From assembly GCA_037043015.1 (NCBI GenBank), contig CM073321.1:1555001-1619000 (forward strand): DNA of 64,000 bases, in the 5' to 3' direction. The DNA is from Bryum argenteum. Taxonomy: Eukaryota; Streptophyta; Bryopsida; Bryales; Bryaceae. Shown here piece by piece: positions 24,909-35,804 of this stretch (position 1 is its first letter; every line of letters begins with the position of its first letter). The notes under the pieces were generated by a model that was not told the origin of the DNA, ran no database searches, and was given only the letters and a program-made list of their open reading frames with translations. The position numbers were made by a program, and so were the translations under genes.

Positions 24909-26045
24909 ATGTAGAGGATGAGCATGAAGATATCGATACTCCGGTCATGGAAGATGTATTTGTTGATCTTGTTCGCCATGACTCGCATCTTCCTGAGGAC
25001 ACTCCCAATTACACTGAAGCATCGCTTCTCGGCAATGATCCTACATTGGGTGATGATGTAGATTGCACCCAACAGTCGCTAGGATCAATGGGCCTTCACG
25101 ATGATGACGAGATGAGCAATGACGATATCCAGGTACTTTTCATCAATCCATTCTTATCTTTAGAGATCATCGAATATTTGTACTAGAAGATGTTGTCTTT
25201 GAATTTATTAAACCTCTCGCAGAGAAACCTCAGTAATGTTGTCCTGCTGCGACGTGCTTGCTATCCAGGTTAGGAACGCCACGGTCTCTGAAAATTCTAG
25301 TGAAGAAATAGGTTTTATTCCAAGAGAGTCAGGCAAAGCTTGGTTAAATGTTGTCATCGACCTCAATGGAATCCTCTGTTATTGTTCCCCCACATGGGAA
25401 GCTAAGGGATCCAGAAACCGTGACATCCAAGTACACTCGGCCGCGGTGCCAACTGAGGTGGGGAAGAAACTTGTGTGGGTAAGGCCCGGTTGTAAAGACT
25501 TCCTCTCCGGGTTGGCAGCATTCGCCACTATCACGGTTTGGAGTTCTATGATGACAACAACGACTGAAGCAATTTGTGATTATCTCTTTGGTCCGATAAA
25601 ACCTATTAAGCCATTACGAATTCTTGGTCAAGAAGACTGTGATCGAGTGCCCGTGCGGAATGTTGGGGGCCGAACTATCTTCATGAAGGAACCAGGAACC
25701 CAAAAAGATATTTTCCTTAAGACCATGTCAGCCCACCTTTTTAATAGCTATGATGGTCTATATACAGAGGCCAATACTCTCTTTATTGACGATAGTCCGA
25801 TTAAGCACATGTTAAATCTTAGTGAGAATGTTCTTTTACTGCCTTCGTGGACTTCCAAGGTCAATAGGGCTGAAGAGGACTCCGTTTTACTAGACGAGAT
25901 TTTGCCATATCTCATAGAGCTACACGAGTTCCTAGGATCACTCAAGGAGTACCGCACTTCCCATCTTTTTGGGCGACCTATGTTTTACGTTGATAGAACA
26001 ACTTGTTCTATATATGCTGACATCCTAAGGGCCATGTCAGATTAG
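24909..26045 (+). CDS. Element A: FCP1/NIF-type HAD phosphatase-like domain
   Basis: Exon 24909-25132 encodes an acidic stretch; a phase-0 intron (GTACTT..CCAG) leads to exon 25269-26045. HAD motifs are visible: motif I VVIDLNGIL (about 25350), where the second Asp of the usual DxDG is Asn; motif II ITVWSSM (about 25535); motif IV TLFIDDSP (about 25785). This layout is that of the FCP1/SCP small CTD phosphatase (NIF) family. The first Asp is kept but DxN could impair phosphotransfer. The exon starts in phase 1 and fits the donor at 24656 of the methyltransferase tail (G plus AT gives Asp), so the HAD may be the C-terminal domain of a ParB-MTase-HAD fusion or an alternative product. The frame is intact to the TAG after LRAMSD. 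Confidence 0.8.
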
Positions 26046-26408
26046 CAACGATTCTATTCTTCTTGTCTACTGAGTGCTGTACATCCAGTTTTGTTTTAGT
26101 TCTGTTTTTTTTCACCCTGGTTTCGTTTTTCCTACATTGTAATTAACAAGTTTTGTTAACTGTATAGATCAGAGTGAAGTGTAATTAGGAGTCTAATTTT
26201 GAATATTGGATGTTCTGAATGAGCTCAACTAACAACTGTTTATCTGTCGATTATCGTGTCGATCATTTATAATAGGTTCCGCAGGGGGGTTGTCGTGCTT
26301 CGGTAGATTCGTTTATCAATGGGGAGGGAGTAGGGCCAACACTCCGGAGTAGAGGTCTATTAATGCAGTCAGCTGCAACGGCTCAGTCAACCATGGATTT
26401 TCTCCACC
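26046..26408. other. Spacer downstream of the HAD exon
   Basis: T-rich 3' flank of the HAD gene followed by mixed sequence. There is no coding sequence I can support and no palindrome. It may contain a terminator/polyadenylation region and the promoter of the small gene at 26409. Confidence 0.4.
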
Positions 26409-27080
26409 ATGGCTGTGGACGATGGAGTGGTAAACAGTCCCGTGGCGACCTGCCAAGTACGTGACTTGGATAAGTCCCCTTCGCCCGTGAGGTCACTTTC
26501 AGTAGGTCATAATGTTAAACAGATCGAGAATAGATGTGGGCGAACCAATCGCGTGTTGTATGACGAGGTGGACGTTACTCAAGATTTGTCACCAAAGGTT
26601 AGTTTTCTTCTCTCTTTCGAAGCATTGTTTCCGATTTCGCTGTAATCTGTGCTATAAAAATGGTTTTAGGTTCCTAAAGTATGAAGTACAATGCTTTCGT
26701 TACAAGAGCTTATTTTAGCTCGAGTCGAGCTAACTTCGATGTCCGCGCAAGATACATGAATAGGTATGTTACACGCTTGTAATCTCCTTAATTTGCGGAA
26801 TTGATATCTAAGACGGAGTTGAATTCATTATGTGCAGGAAGGACCTTCAGAGCCCCAGTCCCCTCTTGGTTTCTCGACTGATGTAAAAGAAGCGACTAGG
26901 AGTCTTTCCGAAACGCGCCGCCACTCACTTCCTAAATCAAGCATCGACGATAATCGAAGACGACGGTTGCAACGACTGCTGGATAGCCCTATGATGCAAG
27001 ATAATGATTACGGATGGACACGTCGGCGTCAACGTGCGTTCATAAAGTCTCGTATCATCGCATATGGTGGAACGCCTTAG
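26409..27080 (+). CDS. Element A: small two-exon gene, basic 143-aa protein
   Basis: Exon 26409-26597 (63 codons from ATG) ends at AAG/GTTAGT; exon 26838-27080 starts after a tgtgcag acceptor in the same phase, giving 143 residues and a TAG stop. A family-A palindrome (one arm imperfect) sits in the intron at about 26713. The C-terminal half is Arg-rich (RRRRLQRLL, then TRRRQRAFIKSR), compatible with nucleic-acid binding or a nuclear localisation signal. I do not recognise a family. It lies 310 bp from the right terminus. No counterpart was seen in element B. The intact frame over two exons argues for a real gene. Confidence 0.6.
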
Positions 27081-27390
27081 GTTGTTATAGCTGGATTACT
27101 TTTGAATACAATGAATAAACTATGTATTAATTACTCTTTGAGTAATTTATCATATATAAAGTTCGGAGATTTCAATAATATTCTCAAACTCCCCTCTTAT
27201 ACTATGGCTTTTGTGTCGATTTGCACTTTTCAACAACACCTCGCATTCAATACATGTGCGAAACCCACGTTTATAGCATCTCCCTATCATATTTTGGTTA
27301 TCAAGTCATTTAAATTGTACAATTTACGCGCCAATTGTACAGCTTTTAGGCCTCATAAATCCCTTTCAATCTCCCAAAATCCTGCATATT
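27081..27390. other. Subterminal region of element A
   Basis: AT-rich DNA between the small gene and the right terminal repeat. Open frames here have no recognisable content. It may contain transposase-binding subterminal motifs, but I could not define any. Confidence 0.4.
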
Positions 27391-27414
27391 TCCCAATATA
27401 ACGAATACGAGGTT
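27391..27414 (-). repeat. Right terminal inverted repeat of element A
   Basis: Read on the minus strand from 27414 it is AACCTCGTATTCGTTATA then TTGGGA, one mismatch from the left copy. It is followed on the plus strand by GTAT (27415-27418), the target-site duplication. Confidence 0.9.
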
Positions 27415-30400
27415 GTATGGAATCTGCTTCAGTATGGGAGGATGAGGAGTTGAACGGGTCTGGCCCTTGCATCGCAGATGATGTGAGCGAATGGGTACGC
27501 TTGTAATATCAATACCTTTCTCTTTATAGTATATACTACTCATCGGATTCAACTAAGTAGGAACCGATTTGGTAGGAATAAGAAAGCTTTATCAACTAGC
27601 ATGTATAAATGATTGAACTTAATAACAAGATTGGGTGAACCGAAAGTTTTCCCGTTTCAAAGGTTTTATAATGTTAGTACATGGTGTGTGTTAGCCGCAA
27701 TGATCTATACGTTGATCAGAATGGTGCGATATACTGAGACAGTCACGTAAATTGTTGTGTATAGGGTACTGCATCAACCGCAGATGTGGGACAAGATGAT
27801 CTCAATGTGGAGGATGTCAGTGATAATTCTCCCATCCCTGATTGTGATGGTATTAGTAGGGATGAGTGGAAGGGTCTAATGGTAGAGGTCATGCGCAAAG
27901 AACGGGCGAAAATTTGCCGATGTCCTTGTTTACGCTACAAATCCCATCTTGTCTCGGGATGGTGAGAATGAACTAGGTAACATGAACTTTGGCATTGTGG
28001 TGTGTGCAATATTTGATGGGGACTCGGCACTCCGCAACATGTGTATCTGTTGGCCCATTCGGTCTCTATTTCTAAAGAGTGTGAGTGTTTATGACCATCT
28101 TAGAAAGCACGCTTATATCGTACACGAGGATGAGATGAGAAAGTTGGACCGTAAAGGAAAGCGCCGCTATGACACCACTAATAGGGCGTACAAAACTAAG
28201 AAAACACAAGATTGGAGGATATCCGAAGACGAGATTGCTAAGGTGTACATGGAAGAATGTTGCGACCGTCATTGCATTAGAATGTTCCCTCCGAGTATAA
28301 TCCGAGTGGCACGTCAAGAAATGTTCTTAAGGGATACTGAAGAGAGACGTTCGAAGAACCTCGACATTCATCGTACAAAGTTTCGTTCAGTTGATGGCAA
28401 TGAGGATCTTGTGATGTTTCAATTCAAAGAAGTGTGTGTGAAAGGTTGGAAGCTCATCCATGGAGTATCGAATAGGACATTCCGGCGGTATGAGAAACAG
28501 GCTAAAGAGGGGGCCAGGGCACGTCCGCATGGCAATACGGGGAAATCTAAACCGAGGGCATCTACGGCACATGCGGCTTTTGTTTTGGAGAGTATGATCA
28601 TGAACCTTGCTGACCAAATGCCTTATCCATGTACATTACCATCCGGCGAACGTGTTGCGCAAAAGATTCTTCCAACTGGAATACGATGGAATCAATTTCT
28701 TCCCCGAGTGAATGAGGTATGCATTACTTGCATGTTTCAAAAGAGTACGTTAGTCATATACTTTGCAAATCAACCCTCGATTTTTTAGTGACTCAATAAG
28801 TGCAAAACTGTTGTTAGGTGAATACCGAATTCGGACTAAGACCTATCTCAGCAACTCTTCTAAGTCGAATACGCATATCAAGATTTGCTGAGTACCGGAT
28901 CAAGCGAAGGGGAGACTCATTCTCAAGATGTTCCAAGTGCGATACATATAACACGTTGAAACAATCAGCAGTACCTGGATCGGAAGAACACAAAGAGTAT
29001 GCATTGAAGTACACCAAGCATACAAATGCTCAAACGGCGGACCGCGTTGCATATTGGTCGGATCGAACACATTCGAAGAAGAAACCGCTGGAATTTGTGA
29101 GCATTTTGCACGATAAGATGGACCACTCCAAAACTGCACTTCCATGTCTTAGATCTCGGACAAAAGATTTGGATGCCCTGATGAAGCTACCCATTTCCGT
29201 GACGGGCATGTATGCTCATGGACATGGGGATTCAAGGTACGCTCACTATACAGTGGATATGTTTCCTAATGATAGTAACTTCACAATTGGGTCTGTTGCC
29301 AAATTGTTGCGTGATATAGAAGACACGCCGGCAACATCATCGAGAGCATTATTTCCACAAAGTGAAAGCACCGCATTGTATAGAGCCATTTTGCAGGGGA
29401 AAGAAATGTGTTTAGCATCTCTCAAGGAACCAACTGAGAGTTCAAGAGTAGCACGACCGCTTGCACCAGTATTGCATATCCAATTGGATAATTGTTGGAG
29501 GGAGAATAAATATAGATACTCTTTTTGTTTTTGGTCGTTCATAGTGGCGAAGAGGATTGTGAGAGAAGTGGTAGTATCATTCATGATGGTGGGACATACG
29601 CATGAAGACATCGATGCTTCATTTGGGAGGTGGAGTGCGGTTTTGAAAGAGAAGAATCATCCAACACTTCCCATGCTAATGAAATCTTACATGGATCTAG
29701 ACAAGGATGGCCCCATGATTCCGCACCTTATTGAGGAAGTTCCGGATTTCAAGAAGTTCATTGCTCCATACATGGCAAAGGCTTGAAGGACGAGGCTAAA
29801 AGGCCATAGCAAGGGAAGTCAATTCAGATTCTTTATCCATGAGGACGGATGGCCTTTAATGCAATACAAATTAGCATGTACAGAAAAAAAATGGAAACCA
29901 ACACATTCAGCTGGGATCAAATTGTGGAAGGCTGACGAAACAGGTAGGCCTATATTACCTCCAGAGGATGCTGAGCCGTTTGCTGTGAAATCAAAAGGAT
30001 TGAAGCATGAAGATGAGATACTGAAGGGTATTGATGGATTCATTGCACATTACAATATGCTGCTGAATGCGAACGTGACTCCCGCATTCAGAGGAGAGCA
30101 TTCTCATTACGTGGAGTACTGGACAGGGGTACGAGATGCAATTAGGTCAATGACAAGTGTTGTTGGTATTGAAGGTGATGTGCCATTGAAATGTGGATTT
30201 TGGCCGACAAGCCGACTTTGCATAGACGATGTACAATCAATAAATCGAATAGCAGAAGGACACGAAGCGGAGGTGGTCTTTGGAGAGGACGACGTGGAGG
30301 AAGAAGAAGACCATTATATTGGAACAATAGAGGATAGACCATCGCCGTCTTTCACTACAGGACGAGATATTTTGAAGGGATTCTTGGTTTTTGTAAGACC

Positions 30401-30647
30401 AGCAGAAGGTTGCGAGGAACCAATATGGCTAGGGAAGGTTATGAACCAACCACACATGGATCCAACGCAACCAAATTTCAAGACATTCAAAGTGCGTTGG
30501 TGGGTGCCAGACAACAATGACAACCCTATTGCGGAGTTGTACCGAGGATGGGATACAGTTCACGAATTTCCATACAAGTTAGATATTTCAACAAAAACAG
30601 AAGATACGATATCTACAGATAGCGTTGTTGCTTCTTGGAGGCCTTAA
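27415..30647 (+). pseudogene. Element E transposase (DUF7869-type), cut by element A
   Basis: Exons: continuation to 27494; 27765 to about 27940 (contains ICRCPCLRYKSHL, like the CPC zinc segment of plant transposase-associated domains); about 28078-28716 (SVYDHLRKHAY, then ECCDRHCIRMFP, a conserved Cys cluster); 28818-30647. The core has ILHDKMDHSKTALP (about 29105), IQLDNCWRENKYRY (about 29480) and MVGHTHEDIDASFGRW (about 29586-29633), the three acidic motifs. The intron at 28717-28817 is at the same place as in element B (VNE/VN against VND/VN). An in-frame TGA at 29784-29786 breaks the last exon, and the insertion of A separates the 5' part, so it is inactive as it stands. It is closest to the element A transposase (shared GRDxxKG and YxGWD segments). 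Confidence 0.85.
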
Positions 30648-30649
30648 AA

Positions 30650-30950
30650 AGGCTTGATACAATTTGCCTCGGCATCGCAGATCCAATTTGCTCTTAACAA
30701 TCTACGTCGCATCATAGAGTTTGAAGAATCCTAGTGAGAATGAGACACACTTCATACAACATGTGCGCTTGAGCTCTCTTTAAGGCTCGATTGTTGCAAG
30801 TAGGATATTGTGAGCCATCTAAATGACTCATTAACATAGATTTGCTTAACTTCGCAAATTTTGAGTAAATGTTTTATAAAAAACTTCTAAAAACTCTAAT
30901 TCATTTTACTTATGTTCTTTGATTATTTGAGCGACTCTAAATTCTAATCC
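30650..30950. other. 3' flank of element E, no gene seen
   Basis: Non-coding. It may contain the right end of element E; I looked for a match to the element A terminus and found none. Confidence 0.4.
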
Positions 30951-31400
30951 TAGTTTCCATTTTAATTTAATTCCCCATACTAATTCTCTAATTTTAGTAT
31001 TTGGTTATATAGCCATTTCAATTCAATTTCCATACTAATTTTCTAATCTTATTATTTGGGTAAAAGCCATTTTAATTTAATTTCCCATACTAATTTTTTT
31101 TTTATCGTAGTATTCGGTTAAATAACCATTTCATTTTTATAGCCTCTACTAATTTTCTAAACATATAATTAGTCTAATAGCCCATTTCCGTTTATTCGCC
31201 CATACTAATTTCTACTCGCAGTAATTACTTAATAGCCATTTCCCATGTTCCGCCCATACTAATTTCTTAACGCAGTAATTAGTTAATAGCCATTTTCTCA
31301 TAACCTCAACCCACACTAATTTCTGGCTACACTAATTAACTGCCGCCCACACTAATTTCAGCGGAGGCCACACTAATTATTAATGGAGGAATCTTGAACC
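30950..31400. repeat. Diverged tandem repeat, about 60-80 bp unit
   Basis: Units of the type ccatactaattt-ctaa-...-atagccattt recur at about 30950, 31010, 31085, 31150, 31205, 31260 and 31320, with decreasing similarity. The sequence is AT-rich and non-coding. Confidence 0.75.
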
Positions 31401-32600
31401 GTTCATCAACTCTCTTATTGAGTTGAAAATTTCTTCTTTGTAGGTGTATATAACAAGAAGAGTGTCTCTTCAAAAAACATCTTTTAGTTTTCTTTTAGTT
31501 CTTGTGTGTCTTTTCTGCTTCTTCCTGCTCTCGGTGGTTGCTACTTCCAGTTCGTGGCTCTAGTTCCTGGAGTGTGCTCTCGGTGGTTGCTCATACTCGG
31601 TGGTTGCTACTTCCTGTTCGTGGTGTTTGCTGCACTGGCCTCGGTAGTTTCTTATATTTGGTGCTGCTGCTGCTTCCTGTTCGTTTGCTGGAGTAGCCTC
31701 GGTGGTTGCGCACATTCGGTGGTTGCTGTTGCTGGTTGCCTGGAGTTGCTGCTTGCGTTCCGCCGGCAACGACTGCCTGTTGTAGTACAACATCTCCTTC
31801 AACCCGAATCCTTTCAGACGCTGCATCAGCTCCTGCCCAATACCATTCCGCTCACTCATCTCTCTTGTGTTCATTCCGCATCAAGAGTGTACTAGACGCT
31901 AAAACCTTGCAGCAGTAGCGATCACAGCATTGTGTAGAAGCTGTGATCGATCAATGCTCATGACTGTCTGTGCACATTCCCCCGTGGAGCTTTTTCAGCT
32001 CATATCACGGCTTTCAAATGTGAGAGCGAGTATGCTATCTATGGTGAATTTTGAAGCTGTGATTGGAAAAGTGTAGTACTGGCTGCTGTCTGTAAAAATC
32101 TGAGTCCACTTAGAGCATGCTAGCTCATCAATCGAGTGTAGAAGCTACGGACTCTCAGTAGTCAGATTATTGGATGCTTCTCTTGTTGAAGCATAGTACA
32201 AGCTGCTGTCGAGCTACTTCAAGCTAGCTATGAGTTTCATGATTTAAGGTTGGAACTCCAGGGCTGTTCCGACTTCCGAAGTCACGTTCTCTGAAGGCCA
32301 AGTTGGAGTCAAAAGAAGGCGTCGAGGTCAAATATTGACATTTTGTAGCTAGTTAGCTCTGACATCTCATGTTGCTGTTGACAGAACCTCGACTCTGCAA
32401 CTGGAGTTCGTATTTGATTCTATTTGACAATGTTTTGGGTTACTTGTGTGTAATGCGAAGAGGTTTGGCTGCTTAAAGCTAGCTTCTCGTGGTAGCTCGT
32501 GTACGAAAGGTGGAATGTAGAGAGCCTGTCCGTTACTTAGCGACATGGATAGTGGACTGCACCGCTAGGTTGTGTGCAAATCATTTGTGTGGTTGTGGGT
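31400..32600 (+). other. Leader-like region with CT/TG-rich direct repeats; no ORF supported
   Basis: A TATA-like gtatataac lies at about 31446, followed by a CT-rich leader in which ctcggtggttgctacttcc recurs five or six times (31530-31740). It resembles the leader of element C at 35.1-35.4 kb in composition. The near-perfect inverted repeat CGATCACAGC..GCTGTGATCG lies at about 31918-31949. Open frames here follow the simple repeat and are not credible proteins. It may be the 5' remnant of another element. Confidence 0.4.
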
Positions 32601-33010
32601 TCATATTTTGCGCTCACAGATATCTATTTGAATATGTTCACTTTAACGTACCAATTTGAAATATCTCTATGCCTTAGAGTTCTCATTCCATTTCTTTTTC
32701 ATTTTATGTGCTTCTTTTTCTATATTATTTTTCTTTTTCTTTACTAGTTTTCTTTTTCTTTATCTTTCGGTGTCTTTATCTTTTACTTCCGCTTCTTTTC
32801 TTTCCAATATGTTCCTTTTACAAATACAGACATATCTTTTGCCTATACCGTATTTCTTTACCTCTTTTCTTTACTGAAAAAAATCTTTATCTTCTCCATA
32901 TTTTATCGCGCATTGTATTTGCATTTGCAACATATTATCGCCACATCACACAACCATCACATTTAGCAATCAATAATATTACTATTTTCCATACCCATAG
33001 TATTTAAGAC
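32600..33010. other. T-rich low-complexity stretch
   Basis: Dominated by tttctttttc runs (32690-32880). Open frames encode Phe/Leu/Ser-rich nonsense and are compositional. Confidence 0.6.
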
Positions 33011-33014
33011 CCCC

Positions 33015-33096
33015 TCTATGTTACACTTTACTCTATTTATTTGAATAGTGCGCGGCCAAATATAACGGGGATTGGGCCAATTTAACGAATATGGTG
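33015..33096. mobile_element. Fragment of the MITE seen at 3442-3680
   Basis: The stretch with gcggccaaatataacgggg and gggccaatttaacgaatatgg matches 3600-3680 closely. The opposite terminal repeat is not found to the left, so this is a truncated copy or a solo end. Confidence 0.65.
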
Positions 33097-33099
33097 TTC

Positions 33100-34450
33100 A
33101 TGGTGTATAACCAATTGAAAACATTATGCTAGAATTCATGACAATACTCTGATATATCTTTGTACGGATTCCAAGCGTTGTTAGCAAATTGGTATTTGCA
33201 ACTTGTAGATTCTACTTTTACCGTGTAACTCGTTTTAGATTTGCAGAATTTACGTAAAAACTTGAACTAGTCGTGCAGTATTTACCTAGTAACTCGTACT
33301 AGTCATGCAGTATTTACCTAGTAACTCGTATTAATCATGCACTATATACCTGGTAACGCTTATATATCACGCAGTATTTACCTAGTAACTCGTTTTAATC
33401 ATGCACGATGTACCTAGTATTTCGTATTAGTCATGGTGTATAACCAATCGAAAACATTATGCTAGAATTCAGAAGAATATTCTCATATGTTTTTGTACGG
33501 ATTGCATGCGTTGTGAGCAAATTAGTATTTGCAACTTGTAGATTCTATTTATACTGTGTAACTCGTTTTAAATATACACGATTTACGTAATAATTCGTAC
33601 TGTCTAGTCATGGAGTATTTACCTAGTACCTCGTATTAATCATGCAGTATGCCACTATTTACCTAGTAACTCGTATTAATCAAGCAGTATATATCTGGTA
33701 ACTCTTATTAATCATGGAGTATATACCTGGTCACTCGTAAATATCATGCAGTAGGGACCTAGTAACTCGTACTAGGCATGCACTATTGACCTAGAAACTC
33801 GTATTAATCATGCACTATATACCTGGTAACTCGTATATAACATGCAGTATTTACCTAGTAACGCGTTTTAATCATGCACTATGTACCTAGTTGTTCGTAT
33901 TAGTCATAGTGTATAACCAATCGAAAACATTATGCTAGAATTCATGAGAATATTCTCATATATTTTTGTACGGATTGCATGCGTTGTGAGCAAATTAGTA
34001 TTTGCAACTTGTAGATTCTATTTTTACTGTGTAACTCGTTTTAAATATGCAGGATTTACGTAATAATTTGTACTAACTCGTATATATCATGCAGTATTTA
34101 CCTAGTAACGCGTTCTAATCATGCTCTATGTACCTAGTTGTTCGTATAAGTCATGCTGTATGACCAATCGAAAACATTATGCTAGAATTCATGACAATAC
34201 TCTTCCATATTTTTGTACGGATTGCAAGCGTTGTAAGCAAATTGGTATTTGCAACTTGTAGATTCTATTTTTACCGTGTATCTCGTTTTAAATATGCAGG
34301 ATTTACGTAATAACTCGTATATATCATGCAGAATTTACCTAGTAACTCGTTGTAATTATGCAGTATTTACCTAGTAACTCGTATTAATTATGCATTATTA
34401 TCTTGTAACTTTTATTAGGTATGCTGTATAACTAAATGAAAACATCATTT
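33100..34450. repeat. Nested satellite: about 33-bp units inside 250-475-bp units
   Basis: The short unit (catgcagtatttacctagta followed by actcgtattaat) recurs dozens of times. A longer block starting gtgtataaccaatcgaaaac and containing gttgtgagcaaattagtatt recurs at about 33103, 33434, 33909, 34158 and partly 34420. This indicates duplication at two scales. Non-coding. Confidence 0.9.
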
Positions 34451-35070
34451 TATGATTCTTGACAATATTCTTATATATTTTTGTACGTAAATATTTTTTT
34501 TATTAGGTAACCATTGAAACATAATTTTAGGTGGAATTTGGAAGCATAAATGGTATTTCCAAAAATTCATTTTTAAGTTCTCAACGTTTGATTTTCACGC
34601 AATCTAATTGTGGTAAAGTAGAGGCTGATCAATCATTTTTCTGCACAAAACGACATTGCTTAGAGAAAGTTCGATTGTTAGATTTGTTTCTTGACATACT
34701 TAGCTAAATGAATTAATTCATAGAATGGACGTTAGAGCATTTCCCGCGGCCCATTTGAGAGTCTTCCTCCTCCTCGGAATTCCCCTTGGAGAGGAGGCTA
34801 CTACCTAGCTGCAATGAATTTGAGGAGTTGACATATGAGTCATGGTACTAGACGTACTCGTGCATGACACTCATGAACTGAACCGAAGTGCATTTGACCG
34901 CGACCGCTATGTTTCGTAAATATGCTTTTTTAATGTATCTCTCAATGTCCTAGCCAATAACAACGGCTCCCTCCTTTTCTGAAGACATCCTCTCTCCCGC
35001 TAGAATTCGCATCACTCTTTCAAAACTTCAGCTTGTCTTCTTCATGCACTTCAGTTTCTGAATCAAGTTT
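34450..35070. other. Unique AT-rich spacer, then probable upstream region of element C
   Basis: No gene seen. The right part (34940-35060) becomes CT-rich and leads into the presumed C leader. Confidence 0.4.
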
Positions 35071-35073
35071 CTA

Positions 35074-35436
35074 GTGATAGTCGCTCTTACATTTTGCCAC
35101 CATCGAGGTGATAGTCGCAATCATCGTCATTTGCTCGTGCTGCTCGTGTTGGAGTTGCTCCTCCTGCTCGTCGTGGTGTTGCTCTTGCTGCTCGTGTTGG
35201 TGTTGCTCCTGCTACTCGAATTGGCACTGCCGCTCTTGCTGCTGTTGATGCTCTTCCTACTGTTGTTGCGGTTTCTGCGCTTGCTACTCGTGTTGTTCTT
35301 CACGGTGCTACTCGTGCTCTTCTTCCTCACGGTGCTGCTGGACGTTAGTTCCTCTTCCTCCTCGCCTCCTGCTACTTCTGCAATCCTCGTTGGTCCTATT
35401 GTCGCCGCTGAGTTTCGACATTCATATACAACAAGG
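35074..35436 (+). other. Probable 5' leader of element C (simple repeats)
   Basis: A run of gctgctcgtgttg-type repeats encodes Leu/Val/Leu in one frame and Ser/Asn in the antisense frame; both are artefacts of the repeat. It ends at ACAAG/GTAAGA (about 35437), a good donor. The next 500 bp carry family-C palindromes and lead to a ttctttgcag acceptor, so I read this as exon 1 (leader) and intron 1 of the C transposase gene. Confidence 0.45.
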
Positions 35437-35760
35437 TAAGAATAACTCCTTCATCCCATTAAATCGGTTTCAAATTCTTGAATACTGCAGTGAAATTAAC
35501 AGTGTTCTAGCCGCGCCGCTAAATGAATTTGATAGCTTTCCACCGTATTGCAAATCTCTGGATTTGGAGCGCTAGTAGTAGTCCAATTGTATTCAACTTA
35601 TTATAGGCCTCCTAATCCAACAGCCTCAATTATCATGGTAGGATTTATCGATTTATAATACATCCTCCTCAGTATGGGAATAGTCAATCAACAACAAATT
35701 GTAATGCTCCTGCATGTTTTCATAGATAAAGTGTTCGCAACGTCAACAGTAGAGAGGGGT

Positions 35761-35804
35761 GATGACGTGTACTTGTACGGATCCGTACTAAAGTACACGT
35801 CATC
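35761..35804. repeat. 44-bp near-perfect hairpin next to the first family-C palindrome
   Basis: The arm GATGACGTGTACTT-GTACGGATCC pairs with GGATCCGTAC-(TA)-AAGTACACGTCATC; only the two-base bulge breaks symmetry. Its right end (gtcatc) overlaps the start of the first family-C palindrome at 35801. It could be a fold-back insertion or a cruciform/RNA hairpin. Confidence 0.85.

Larger units (their letters stand above)
7032..27414. mobile_element. Element A: complete 20.4-kb transposon (transposase / ParB-MTase-HAD)
   Basis: The ends are 24-bp terminal inverted repeats with one mismatch (7032-7055 and 27391-27414), starting AACCTCGTATTCGTTATA, flanked by GTAT on both sides (7028-7031, 27415-27418). 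Inside are a minus-strand transposase pseudogene (7455-10361), an inverted pair of family-A palindrome arrays, a gene-free centre (12.05-18.47 kb), a plus-strand ParB-methyltransferase-HAD unit (about 18.47-26.05 kb) and a small two-exon gene (26409-27080). The divergent layout is the same as in element B. The transposase is broken, so this copy is probably not autonomous now. The family name is unknown to me; the transposase belongs to the DUF7869 group. Confidence 0.88.
5980..30650 (+). mobile_element. Element E: DUF7869-type DNA transposon, interrupted by element A
   Basis: The visible parts are a TATA-containing promoter (5988), a first intron with family-E palindromes, and a transposase gene whose exon is cut at 7031 and resumes at 27415. 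Taking out element A and one GTAT copy leaves an exon that starts after a tgtgtag acceptor at 7012, stays open, and ends at a GTACGC donor after 27494. Neither terminal inverted repeat was found, so both ends are uncertain and the stated span is that of the recognisable parts. No ParB-methyltransferase gene of E is visible in the window. Confidence 0.75.

Noticed and set aside
31502-31918. Open frames in the ctcggtggttgct repeat region
   Set aside because: Repeat-driven, with equally long antisense frames.
35074-35436. Leu-rich 121-residue open frame (transmembrane-like)
   Set aside because: It is the translation of a gctgctcgtgttg simple repeat; the antisense frame is equally open (Ser/Asn-rich). 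It ends at a splice donor and fits a leader better.
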